DNA of 13,651 nucleotides from Baffinella frigidus (lineage: Eukaryota; Cryptophyceae; Cryptomonadales; Baffinellaceae), in NCBI GenBank assembly GCA_026770585.1, contig MU646413.1, forward strand, positions 410,870-424,520. The letters are read 5' to 3'. This document shows positions 1-6,694 of this stretch, piece by piece. Every line of letters starts with the position of its first letter. Position 1 is the first letter of the stretch. The notes under the pieces are model-generated. The model searched no databases. It worked only from the letters and a program-made list of their open reading frames with translations, and had not been told where the DNA came from. The position numbers were made by a program, and so were the translations under genes.

Positions 1-156
1 CCTAAACCCTAAACCCTAAACCCTAAACCCTAAACCCTAAACCCTAAACCCTAAACCCTAAACCCTAAACCCTAAACCCTAAACCCCAAACCCCAAACCC
101 TAAACCCTAAACCTCAAACCCGAAACCCAAAACCCCAAACCCAAAACCCAAAACCC
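1..156 (+). repeat. Terminal telomere array, CCCTAAA type
   Basis: Uninterrupted 7-base CCCTAAA repeats run for about 87 bases (roughly 12 units). They are followed by variant units with CCCCAAA, CCTCAAA, CCCGAAA and CCCAAAA. The C-rich strand reads 5' to 3' away from the window start, which is the orientation expected at the left end of a chromosome, so the window start is probably at or near the physical end. The repeat corresponds to TTTAGGG, the Arabidopsis-type telomere. The array is short, so the assembly may have trimmed it. Confidence 0.95.
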
Positions 157-374
157 TATCCGGGGCCTACCCCGCATACACCCTAAATCCCAAACACAAA
201 ACCATCAACCATAAACCATAAACGATGAACCATACACCATAAACCATGAATCATCCACCCTGAAGCCTGAACCCTAAACCCCAGACCGTGCATCAGATGA
301 CGGCGGCCGTATGCGCGGGGGCCTACCCCGGATACACCATCACCACGAGCAACGAAGGCTACTGAGCAGGGTGG
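157..374. repeat. Degenerate telomere-proximal sequence with a small repeated flank
   Basis: From 180 to 290 the sequence is decayed telomere-like (many ACCATAAACC units). A block at about 331-372 (acaccatcaccacgagcaacg and onward to gcagggtgg) recurs at about 1282-1322 and more weakly at 1966-2001. In each place it lies near a family-2 element, so it looks like a local duplicated segment. I see no gene here. Confidence 0.6.
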
Positions 375-411
375 TATCCCTTAAGTTTCTTATGAGCGAG
401 GTACCCCTGTA
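375..411. mobile_element. Chimeric mini-element: family-2 left end joined to family-1 right end
   Basis: The left edge TATCCCTTAAG is the terminus of the family-2 palindromic elements. Directly after it comes TTTCTTATGAGCGAGGTACC followed by CCTGTA, the right terminus of the family-1 elements. The result is a 37-base stretch that begins and ends with TA but has non-matching ends and no core. It probably arose by deletion or template switching between neighbouring elements of the two families. Confidence 0.6.
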
Positions 412-501
412 GGTTTCTGCGCTCCGCCCGTGAAGCCCGTGGGGAATTGGAACCGTTGGCGTCGGTTCTGAAGGAAAGGCTCCAATTCCGTACGGGAGGT
501 G

Positions 502-608
502 TCCCTTAAGTGGCGAGGCGGTCTGTCAAAATTGACCCGCAAGTGGTCCTAGGCAGGTCCTAGGGCCCTACGGTAGGGCGTAGGAGCCTGCTGGCCACTT
601 AAGGGATA
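502..608 (-). mobile_element. Family-2 palindromic MITE-like element (copy A)
   Basis: The ends are inverted: TCCCTTAAGTGGC at the left and GCCACTTAAGGGA at the right, followed by TA. The core holds CCTAGG palindromes and a CCCTACGGTAGGG palindrome. Compared with the copies at 1178-1282 and 11480-11584 this one is in the opposite orientation: its TCAAAATTGACCCGCAAGTG block is on the left here and on the right there. There is no coding capacity, and a TA target site is visible only at the right edge. Confidence 0.75.
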
Positions 609-729
609 GAGGGTGTGGGGCACCTCAACCGACGCAGGGTGTAGGGATATCATCCGGGAACATGTTTAATTGAAAAGAAAATGGCCTATCAAACCGGATG
701 GTGGCCCTAGTCAAATTTACTTAGGGCCC

Positions 730-851
730 TACAGGGCTACCTCGCTCATAAGAAACCGCCCCCCCATAGGACCCTACAGTAGGACCATGCCTAGGGCCCT
801 ATGGGGGTCCTATGGGGGGGGCTGGTTTCTTATGAGCGAGGTACCCCTGTA
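730..851. mobile_element. Family-1 palindromic MITE-like element
   Basis: This is a terminal inverted repeat element of about 122 bases. The left end is TACAGGGCTACCTCGCTCAT, continuing AAGAAACCGCCCCCC. The right end is the near-perfect complement finishing GAGCGAGGTACCCCTGTA. The core is a CCTACAGTAGG / CCTAGGGCCCTA palindrome. The TA at each end is the presumed target duplication, as shown by the nested copy at 1461-1582. It has no ORF of its own and would need a transposase in trans, probably Tc1/mariner-like judging by TA plus CAG ends. Confidence 0.8.
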
Positions 852-981
852 ATTAGCCTTCGTCCAACTCCTATGAACAAATTGGGATCCATTTTCTTTC
901 ACATTCAACATGTCCCCGGATTAGATCAAGGGGAGGGGGTGCTTACGTGCCAGGCCTTGGCGGTATTAATCAAGGTTTTCA

Positions 982-1141
982 TAGGCTAACGGCCTCAAAA
1001 GGGGGTAGTTGGGCATACGGCATTGCCTAGGACCTCCTACCGTAGGCCGAGGGATCCTAGGACCAAAAAGTCTCGGCCTACGGAAGGAGGTCCTAGGCAA
1101 TGCCGTAGGCCTAACTACCCCATTTTCAGGCCGTTACCCTA
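982..1141. mobile_element. Family-3 palindromic MITE-like element
   Basis: The left arm TAGGCTAACGGCCTC, continuing through the GGGGTAGTT and GGCATTGCCTAGGACCTCC blocks to CCGTAGGCCGAG, is mirrored on the right and closes with GGCCGTTACCCTA. Arms are about 70 bases with a few mismatches around a short AT-richer centre near 1060. TA dinucleotides lie at both edges. A possible solo end (GGCCGTTAGCCTA) lies at about 4481-4493. It is unlike families 1 and 2 at the ends but shares the CCTAGGACC and CCGTAGG core words. Confidence 0.75.
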
Positions 1142-1177
1142 TCAGTTTCTCTGTCTGTGTTTGCATCGCCTATCCCG

Positions 1178-1282
1178 TATCCCTCAAGTGACCAGCAGGC
1201 TCATACGCCCTACCGTAGGGCCCTAGGACCTGCCTAGGACCACTTGCGGGTCAATTTTGACCGGCTGGCCACTTGAGGGATA
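1178..1282 (+). mobile_element. Family-2 palindromic MITE-like element (copy B)
   Basis: Edges are TATCCCTCAAGTGACC and GGCCACTTGAGGGATA, with TA on both sides. The core reads CCCTACCGTAGGGCCCTAGG followed by ACCTGCCTAGGACC, then the TCAATTTTGACC block. It is nearly the same as the copy at 11480-11584, about 10 kb away, so this family has moved or been copied recently. Confidence 0.8.
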
Positions 1283-1317
1283 CACCATCACCACAAGCAA
1301 CGAAGGTTACTAAGCAG

Positions 1318-1353
1318 GGTGGGAATATGGCGGCCGTGTCGGTATTAATAAAG
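1318..1353 (+). pseudogene. Possible exon relic (MAAVSVLIK block)
   Basis: A short open block ending in AAG|GT encodes NMAAVSVLIK. It resembles the block at 6993-7035, which encodes HMAAVLILMQ and also ends next to GT. The differences are a mix of silent (tta/cta) and conservative hydrophobic changes, which suggests past coding. A third, poorer match (LAVLIK) lies at about 959-975. It could be the HA-type segment near the start of the TLC domain gene described downstream, but this is only an inference. Confidence 0.3.
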
Positions 1354-1377
1354 GTCCGTCTGTGTTTGAATCGAGCC

Positions 1378-1707
1378 TACAGGGGTGCCTCGCTCACAAG
1401 AAACCGTCCTCCCCCTAGGGACAACCGTAGGGCCCTAGGCATGGTCCTACTGTAGGGTCCTACAGGGGTACCTCGCTCATAAGAAACCGCCCCCCCCTAG
1501 GACCCTACAGTAGGGCTATGCCTAGGGCCCTATGGTGATCCTAGGGGGGGGGGCGGTTTCTTATGCGCGAGGTACCCCTGTAGGGGAAGGTGGTTTCTCA
1601 TGAGCGAGGCCCCACCCCTAGGACCACTGTAGGACCCTAGGCATGGTCCTACTGTAGGGTCCTAGGGGGAGGCTGTTTCTTACATGTATGAGCGAGGTAC
1701 CCCTGTA
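1378..1707. mobile_element. Composite of three family-1 elements, one nested
   Basis: An outer family-1 element starts at TACAGGGGTGCCTCGCTCAC. It is interrupted after GGGTCC by the complete element 1461-1582 and resumes as GGGGAAGGTGGTTTCTCATG. A third copy lacking its left end follows and finishes at GAGCGAGGTACCCCTGTA (1707). The left flank (tgtgtttgaatcgagccta) is repeated right after the complex at about 1712-1730 without an element, so an empty version of the target lies beside the filled one. Confidence 0.75.
1461..1582. mobile_element. Intact family-1 element inserted in another family-1 element
   Basis: The left end TACAGGGGTACCTCGCTCAT and the right end ATGCGCGAGGTACCCCTGTA are near-perfect complements over about 37 bases. 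Removing this element while leaving one TA restores GGGTCC-TA-GGGG in the host copy. That is exactly the sequence found at this place in other family-1 copies (for example near 2197-2204). This shows a TA target duplication directly. Confidence 0.85.
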
Positions 1708-1757
1708 TCTCGTGTTTGAATCGAGCCTAGGGTGGTCGTGTGCTCGCGTATCCCGGC

Positions 1758-1965
1758 TATCCCTGAAGTGGCGAGTAGGCTTATTAACCCTTAAGTGACC
1801 AGGCCTCCAAATTTGGGGGCCAGAGGTCCTAGGCTGGTCCTAGGGCCCTACGGTAGGGCGTATGAGCCTACTGGGCACTTAGGGGATACGCTCTACCGTA
1901 GGGCCCTAGGACCTGCCTGGGACCTCTTGAGGGTGAATTTTGACCCCCTCGCCACTTGAGGGATA
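1758..1965. mobile_element. Family-2 element with a second family-2 element nested inside (1785-1887)
   Basis: The outer ends are TATCCCTGAAGTGGCGAG and CTCGCCACTTGAGGGATA. After GGCTTAT the inner copy begins TAACCCTTAAGTGACCAG and ends GGGCACTTAGGGGATA; then the outer copy resumes CGCTCTACCGTAGGGCCC. Comparison with copy B (GGCTCATACGCCCTACC) places the insertion at a TA, with one extra base at the left edge. Confidence 0.75.
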
Positions 1966-2014
1966 CCGTCACCTCAAGAAAACAAGGCTATTGAGCAGGC
2001 CACGTGGGTGTGTA

Positions 2015-2234
2015 TTTGGGTACCTCGCTCGTAAGGAGCCGCCCCCCCCCCCAGGACCACCGTAGGGCCCTATATATAGGCCTACTGTACGGTCCTACAT
2101 GTACCGGGGTACAGTGTACCTCGCTCATAAGACCCCCCCCCCCCCCCCCCCTAGGACCACAGTAGGACCCTAGGCATAGGCCTACTGTAGGGTCCTAGGG
2201 GGGGGCGGTTTCTTATGAGCGAAGTACCCCTGTA
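2015..2234. mobile_element. Two overlapping family-1 copies with a long C tract
   Basis: A left half-copy (TACCTCGCTCGTAAGGAGCC, about 2015-2101) runs into a second copy, 2102-2234. The second starts TACCGGGGTACAGTGTACCT and ends GAAGTACCCCTGTA. The second copy has lost its AAACCG block and carries a run of about 20 C residues (2133-2152), opposite a G run near 2199-2206. The half-copy lacks a right end, so it was truncated rather than cleanly split. Confidence 0.7.
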
Positions 2235-2405
2235 CAGCACAGGTGCCCCAACTTCCGCTCTTCACAATCCAGAGACCTTTATTTACACAAACACGACCAG
2301 GCTGCATCCCCCCTCCCCCGCGCGGCTCCGTTTCCGCACGACGGGCAGTCATGAGTAGAAATACAGTATTTCCCCTTGGGTCAGTACAGTATTTTTCCCC
2401 TTGGA
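2235..2405. other. Downstream flank of the minus-strand ORF, with a short duplication
   Basis: The main feature is a tandem pair of TACAGTATTTCCCCTTGG (about 2362-2380 and 2385-2404), separated by GTCAG. It lies just downstream of the stop codon of the minus-strand ORF at 2406-2981 and so would fall in its 3' untranslated region. I see no other gene or clear poly(A) signal. Confidence 0.4.
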
Positions 2406-2981
2406 TTAGTCTTGGGCCCACGGCGGGCGCACGCCCGGCGGGGGGGCCGGCTGGATCCTGTTCTGCGCGAAGTACGCCGCCTCCTGCCGCTGCGCGATCT
2501 TGTCGCCGAGGAGGTCCGAGAGGTTGGCGAGCTCCGTGGTGTTGAAGTCGCCGACGGCTTTCTGCCACTGGCGGCGCTCGAGCTCGTCCCCCGCGCGGCG
2601 TTGCACGTCGCGGATCTCCTCGGTCGGCATGCGCGCGAACGCGGCGGGTTTGCTCCTCTGCGTGGAGTGGAAGCGCGACGCCTCGTTCGGGTCCCGCCGG
2701 AGCAGCTCCTGCTTCCACGCGTCACCGTCCTCGTAGTACGGCGCTGTCGAATCGCTGCCCGCCGACCAAACCCTGGTCCCTCCAGGCGCTCCAGCGGTGC
2801 CAGGTCTCCGCGGTCGGCCGTGCTGCTCTTTCAAACGCCGCTCCTTCTGTATGTTTTGAGCCCACGCAGCTTCCTCTTGAGGGCGCCCGGGGCGCTGGAA
2901 CCCATGGCGCACGTCGTACTGGAGGTTGACTCCCCCGCTGCCCGCGTTGCCCCCGCGGGGCTTGCTCACGCTTTTGCTCAT
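2406..2981 (-). CDS. Hypothetical protein, 191 residues, charged and Q/R/P-rich
   Basis: I do not recognise this protein. The ORF starts at an ATG (complement of 2979-2981), begins MSKSVSKPRGG, and runs 191 codons to TAA. It has no signal peptide or membrane segment. The first third is basic and glycine/proline-rich. A middle stretch (about residues 115-165) is rich in E, R, Q and A (for example RMPTEEIRDVQRRAGDELER) and could form a helix or coiled coil. The tail is proline-rich and ends RPPWAQD. Composition is ordered rather than repeat-like, unlike most long frames in the window, and overlapping frames on both strands look like shadows. It could be a whole intronless gene or the last exon of one. 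The 5' flank (3000-3141) has a 32-base tandem duplication. Its nearness to the telomere suggests a variable or recently moved gene. Confidence 0.55.
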   Translation of the reverse strand: MSKSVSKPRGGNAGSGGVNLQYDVRHGFQRPGRPQEEAAWAQNIQKERRLKEQHGRPRRPGTAGAPGGTRVWSAGSDSTAPYYEDGDAWKQELLRRDPNEASRFHSTQRSKPAAFARMPTEEIRDVQRRAGDELERRQWQKAVGDFNTTELANLSDLLGDKIAQRQEAAYFAQNRIQPAPPPGVRPPWAQD

Positions 2982-3319
2982 CGGAGCGCGCTCTCTCGGG
3001 GATGAGGTCTATACGGAGAAGGTGGTCACACAGAGCTCCCCCCGAAGTTTGAGTGAGCTGGTGTGCTTGGCGGGTGGAGAAGGTCGGCTTCTAGACGTGG
3101 GATGCTGATGAGCTGGTGTGCTTGACGGGTGGAGAACGTCGTTAGAAGAGAGGTCGCGCTCCCCGAACGAGGTTGGATTTCAGTTAAATTCTAAAATCGT
3201 CAACTTTGAGAAGTTGACAAGTTTATCTGCCCAAAGTTGACGAATTTGTACCGCGGACCCTCAGGGACCAAGGATGTCAACTTTAGAATAGTCGGGCGCA
3301 ACACAAAGGTTTCGGGTGA
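2982..3319. repeat. Intergenic stretch with a 32-base duplication and GTCAACTTT repeats
   Basis: GAGCTGGTGTGCTTGRCGGG continuing TGGAGAASGTCG occurs at 3055-3086 and again at 3110-3141. Between 3186 and 3292 there are several forward and inverted copies of GTCAACTTT / AAAGTTGAC, including the outer pair AATTCTAAAATCGTCAACTT and GTCAACTTTAGAAT, which gives a weak foldback. If the flanking ORFs are real this is a divergent intergenic region. I cannot place a promoter. Confidence 0.5.
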
Positions 3320-3637
3320 ATGGTGGGTGGAAGAGTTGTAATTCTGGTGCTGCTGCTCGTCGCAGCCTCCACCGCGCTCCCCGCCACGCCCCGCACCCAA
3401 GCTCTCTCCCTCTCTGCGACGCCGTTTTTGGCGAAGAAAATGCCGGTTGATCTGCGTGGGCGCTCTTCCGGTGCGCGCAGAGGACAACTTGTCGAGCTCC
3501 GCGGCGGGGATGGGGGCGCGGATGCGGGTGTCGACAAGCCTGTAGATGTTGCTGCACTGGTGCACGCCACTCATCAGGTGGAGGAGCCGAAGTGGCAGCC
3601 GTCTCCGGCGTCTGAAAGGTGTGCTTTGCCCCCATGA
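3320..3637 (+). CDS. Possible secreted or plastid-targeted leader ORF, 105 residues
   Basis: The ORF opens MVGGRVVILVLLLVAASTAL, a good signal-peptide shape: short basic start, hydrophobic core, and AST-A-L near a cleavage site. A basic, S/T/R/A-rich stretch follows, then LVELRGGDGGADAG. Signal peptide plus basic transit-like region ending in an LRGG-like motif resembles leaders of nucleus-encoded plastid proteins in algae with secondary plastids; that is a remembered pattern, not a test. No mature domain follows before the stop, so this may be a first exon (several GT sites lie near 3530-3545), a remnant, or chance. A long open frame on the opposite strand (3200-3763) competes, and I could not decide by codon use alone. 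Confidence 0.35.
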   Translation: MVGGRVVILVLLLVAASTALPATPRTQALSLSATPFLAKKMPVDLRGRSSGARRGQLVELRGGDGGADAGVDKPVDVAALVHATHQVEEPKWQPSPASERCALPP

Positions 3638-3704
3638 ACCCCAGGGCAAACAACACCTAGTCTCCCGAAAGGAAGCATGTTGCTCGGTTGAGGTTGGCGG
3701 GTGT

Positions 3705-3743
3705 GTACAACGGGGGGGTCGCCGCAGGGTCCCCCCGTTGTAC
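3705..3743. repeat. Short perfect hairpin
   Basis: GTACAACGGGGGG and CCCCCCGTTGTAC are exact complements of 13 bases around a 13-base loop. It may be the core of a small foldback element. The rest of 3638-3932 shows no gene or further repeat that I can support. Confidence 0.6.
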
Positions 3744-3932
3744 CAATCGGGGGCTTGCTGCACGATCGAACCCCTTGACTTCGGAGGGCTTGTGGGAGCC
3801 GTGAATTCGAAAAAAGGCGGGGTGCGGGTTCTTGTATCCGAACCCCAGACCTGTACAGGGGTATCAAGATGGTTTCAAATTCAGAAAAAAGAGTCTGGAG
3901 ACGTGTTCCTCCCACACGCTGCAGCTTAGCTC

Positions 3933-4083
3933 CCACCAACCCTCTCGGTTGGACCAAATCATCGATTTTAGACTTGAGATTTGCCCTTGCAGAGACCCCG
4001 GATCCGGGGTCTCGGCAAGGGTAAACCAAGGGTAAATCTAAAAGCCAAAATCGACGATTTGGTCCAATCGTGAGGGTTGGTGG
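3933..4083. mobile_element. Foldback element of about 150 bases
   Basis: The left arm CCACCAACCCTC, then TTGGACCAAATCATCGATTT, TAGACTTGAGATTTGCCCTTGC and AGAGACCCCG, is mirrored by the right arm, which finishes GGGTTGGTGG. The centre GACCCCGGATCCGGGGTC is a perfect palindrome. The right arm carries a short extra GTAAACCAAGG segment. There is no ORF. It has long palindromic arms like the other elements here but shares no end sequence with families 1-3. Confidence 0.7.
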
Positions 4084-4585
4084 TCTGCTGCTCTGGGGTG
4101 CTCTCGGGTTGACCAAGTTGTGGTCCTGGGTTTGCGGTCAACTTTGGAGGGGACCCCGTCAACTTTGGAGCGGATTCACCACGGCAGGTACGACACGGTG
4201 ACAACCTCACTATTCCCAAGTTGGGAATAGTGTTGGATGGGGTGAAATCAATGAAACCCGCGGATATCCGCAGGTTTGACTTTTGGAAACAATTGACCTG
4301 AGGGAAGATCGACTTTTGGCGACCCCTTCGAAGACTCTGGCGTGGTGGGTTTGCGGTGCAAACCCGTCAACTTTCACCGCAAACCCGTCAACTTTGGAGC
4401 GGAAACGAGCCTGGCCTCGCCAAATTGGTGATTCCCCACGGCGGACACGACACGGTCTGAACCTCTTCGGTTTAGCGCCAGGCCGTTAGCCTATGAATGT
4501 CCCTACGGTATTGCCTACCTTAGGTGCTATGGATTGGTCTTTATGGGTTATTTGGTCTTAACGGTTTATTCACGAAATCCCTTGT
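4084..4585. repeat. Diverged direct repeats with GTCAACTTTGGAG
   Basis: GTCAACTTTGGAG-type words occur at about 4138, 4159, 4368 and 4388. After them come related blocks: ACCACGGCAGGTACGACACG (about 4178) and CCCACGGCGGACACGACACG (about 4436), each followed by a partial GTGAACCTCTTCG-like sequence. These match the start of the repeat unit of the 4940-6460 array, so this looks like an older, decayed part of it. A small hairpin ACTATTCCCAAGTTGGGAATAGT lies at about 4208-4230. No gene is supported. Confidence 0.45.
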
Positions 4586-4777
4586 TACAGTGGACCTACC
4601 CTAACACATACCCGTCGGGGCCGGACTGATTGAGTATGTGTGGAGGGTATGTATTCGTTATGGTGTCCACCCGTCAGGCATACTTCCTTGCCGGGGGAAA
4701 TCGGGGGCCGGCCGAAGGAGTATGTGTGGAGGGTACGTATGTGTTACGGTAGCCTGTGTTAGGGTAGGTGGACTGTA
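4586..4777. mobile_element. CAGT-ended foldback element with TA edges
   Basis: The left end TACAGTGGACCTACCCTAAC continuing ACA is complementary to the right end TGTGTTAGGGTAGGTGGACTGTA, about 20 paired bases with one or two mismatches. Internally, a block of about 30 bases (GAGTATGTGTGGAGGGTA and onward) is present twice (about 4633 and 4718). TA edges plus CAGT ends are typical of Tc1/mariner-derived MITEs. It has no coding capacity. Confidence 0.75.
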
Positions 4778-5514
4778 CCGTCAACGGTTGGCGTTGGTCA
4801 ATTCTGTTCCGTGGCGAAAAGATGCTACTCCCGCCTCATCAACATTCACCTCTTGGATTATTCCGGGCGGAGATGTTGGAGACGAATTATGATTTATTGG
4901 GTTGTTTATGCTGGAGACGAAAATCATGGCAGGAAACACACCAAGGTCACAGCCTCTTCGTGGCCGACACAAGGGAAACCAACCCCACTCTAATCCGCCC
5001 GCCCCTTTCAAACAGGCGCGACACGTTGAATCAGAGAAGGTGAACATGGTCACAGCCTCTTCGTAGCCGACAAAAGAAACCCCACTCTGATGTCAAAAGT
5101 GGATGTTTCGAGCCCTCTGGCGTGGTATCCGCCCGCGCCATTCAAACAGGCACGACAATCTCTGCGTGCTCTGTTTCCTCGGTGAATCTCTGCGTGCTCT
5201 GTTTCCTCGGCGCGGCGAACACGGTCACAGCGGCCAACACAAGTGAAACCAACCCCGCTCTGATCCGCCCGCCCATTTCAAACAGGCGCAACACGTTGAA
5301 TCAAAGATGGTGAACACGGTCACAGCCTCTTCGTAGCCGACAAAAGAAACCCCACTCTGATCCGCCCGCGCCATTCAAACAGGCACGACACGGTGAATCT
5401 CTTCGTGCTCTGTTTCCTCGGCGCGGTGAACACGGGAGGAGACTTTTATTGAACTTATGACGTCGGACCATAAACTTAAGGCGTCCAAAGAGGGCTCGAA
5501 ATTAAAAAACCTAA

Positions 5515-5601
5515 ACACCTGCCACGTGTCACGTCCGGGATTAGTACCGGTCCGCATCTGTCACGTCCGGATTTAGTAAAACGTTACTACCGGCACGTCC
5601 C
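5515..5601. repeat. Long direct duplication, copy 1 (copy 2 at 6242-6328)
   Basis: About 86 bases starting ACACCTGCCACGTGTCACGT and ending CTACCGGCACGTCCCC are present almost without change at 6242-6328. Inside each copy, TGTCACGTCCGG followed by GATTAGT/ATTTAGT occurs twice. Both copies sit at the same position of the repeat unit, so they descend from one insertion that was duplicated with the array. Confidence 0.75.
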
Positions 5602-5749
5602 CAAGACACACTTGGGGGGGGCACAGTCCGTCTCCTCGCGCGTCTCCTCGGTCACAGCCTCTTCGTACCCGACAAAAGAAATGAGGAAACCAACCCCGCG
5701 CTAATCTGCCCGCCTCATTCAACACAGCAGGCGCGTCACGGCGAATCTC

Positions 5750-5888
5750 ATGTGGAAACACGCTTAATTCACAAACTTGGATTCATTCAAAATTACTACA
5801 CGTTTGCTTTAATATCACTAATAAAGGCTGTTCTGTGTAGTAAATTTCATTCAACCGAGTGTGCAATTTAAAAAGTGTTTCCACACGA
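5750..5888. mobile_element. Foldback insertion with an AATCTC duplication
   Basis: Arms of about 50 bases start at ATGTGGAAACACGC and end at GTGTTTCCACACGA, with AT-rich sequence between. AATCTC flanks it on both sides (5744-5749 and 5889-5894). The sequence outside, GGCG-AATCTC-TTGGTGCTCT, matches the uninterrupted array unit (GGTGAATCTCTTCGTGCTCT), so an empty site exists nearby. A left-half copy at about 6087-6132 also follows GAATCTC, showing that the interrupted unit was later copied. The GTGGAAAC ends recall hAT elements, but the duplication looks shorter than the usual 8 bases. Confidence 0.7.
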
Positions 5889-6401
5889 AATCTCTTGGTG
5901 CTCTTCGTCCTCGGCGTCCGAGGTCACAGCCTCTTCGTGGCCGACTGAGACTAACCCCGTCTGAAACCTACCCCGCTCTGATCCGTCCGCCCGCCGCACT
6001 CAAACAGGCACGACACCATGACCCTGTCCGTGCTCTTTTTCTAATCCGCCCGCCGCACTCCAACAGGCACGCCACGGTGAATCTCATGTGGAAACACGCT
6101 TACTTTACAAACTTGGATTCAATCAAAATTACTGAGACCTACCACGGCTGAGACCAACCCCGCTCTGATCCGCCCACCGGCCGCACTCAAACAGGCACGA
6201 CACGGTGAATCTCTTCGTGCTCTGTTTCCTCGGCGCGGTGAACACCTGCCACGTGTCACGTCCGGGATTAGTACCGGTCCGCATCTGTCACGTCCGGATT
6301 TAGTAAAACGTTACTACCGGCACGTCCCCTGTGAACACGGTCACAGCCTCTTCGTAGCCGACAAAAGAAACCCCACTCTGATCCGCCCGCGCCATTCAAA
6401 C

Positions 6402-6491
6402 AGGCACGACACGGTGAATCTCTTCGTGCTCTTTTTCCTCGGCGCGGGCGCGCTCGCCGGGATGATACTCAACAAGTGCGCCCCCCCCGAA
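6402..6491 (+). pseudogene. Longest copy of the hydrophobic block (candidate first membrane segment)
   Basis: From GACACGGTG the frame reads VNLFVLFFLGAGALAGMILN, then KCAPPEP and a stop. It is one strong membrane helix followed by a short polar tail. In the other array units the block stops after FLGA because GTGAACAC replaces the rest. A second copy of the tail, encoding GMVFNKCAPPE, lies at about 6553-6586 with silent differences in the A and P codons. The plus strand and position upstream of the TLC exons would suit an N-terminal helix of that gene, but the reading phase cannot be linked, so I treat it as a relic. Confidence 0.4.
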
Positions 6492-6586
6492 CCCTGAACC
6501 ACGGAGGGCTCTTGGGGCGGGGGTATTCAAAAGTCAATTTCAAAAGCTCCCCGGGATGGTCTTCAACAAGTGCGCACCCCCTGAAC

Positions 6587-6690
6587 GTCTTCTTCTTTAT
6601 TACTCTCGGTGCAGGTCCTAAATGAGGCTCTTGGGCCTTGAGTTGAGTGATACAATGGTCTATGCGCTTTTAAGAAACGGGCCCACCTCG
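6587..6690 (-). repeat. Dispersed repeat, inverted relative to 10914-11020
   Basis: Read on the minus strand this segment has GGGCCCGTTTCTTAA-like sequence at one end, a GCATAGAC...ATCACTCAACTCAAG middle, and a GAGAGTAATAAAGAAGAAGA tail. The same order appears on the plus strand at 10914-11020, where the tail is a longer GAA repeat. A dispersed unit with a simple-repeat tail suggests a SINE-like retroposon. No promoter boxes or target duplication were confirmed. Confidence 0.6.
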
Positions 6691-6694
6691 GAAA

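Larger units (their letters stand above)
4940..6460 (+). repeat. Subtelomeric repeat array carrying a hydrophobic coding block
   Basis: At least six diverged units are present. A typical unit reads GGTCACAGCCTCTTCGTAGC, then CGACAAAAGAAACCCCACTC, TGATCCGCCCGC, CATTCAAACAGGCACGACAC, and GGTGAATCTCTTCGTGCTCT continuing GTTTCCTCGGCGCG. Units start near 4951, 5049, 5222, 5318, 5650, 5922 and 6337 and vary by insertion and deletion. The last third encodes VNLFVLCFLGA-like peptides. The AAACAG before it and the GTGAAC after it in several units have splice-site form, so the unit may be intron-exon-intron sequence of a gene that was tandemly copied. Confidence 0.75.

Noticed and set aside
670-1455. 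Frames of 60-67 residues in the palindromic element cluster
   Set aside because: They run through inverted repeats of MITE-like elements and have no protein-like features.
2182-3005. Several overlapping frames of 78-209 residues around 2182-3005
   Set aside because: They overlap the 191-residue minus ORF in other frames, are dominated by A/R/P from GC-rich sequence, and one runs into family-1 element sequence.
3200-4116. Minus-strand frames of 187 and 180 residues
   Set aside because: They cross repeats and a hairpin and have no recognisable motif. The 187-residue frame competes with the plus-strand leader ORF, so I left it out but note that it is not disproved.
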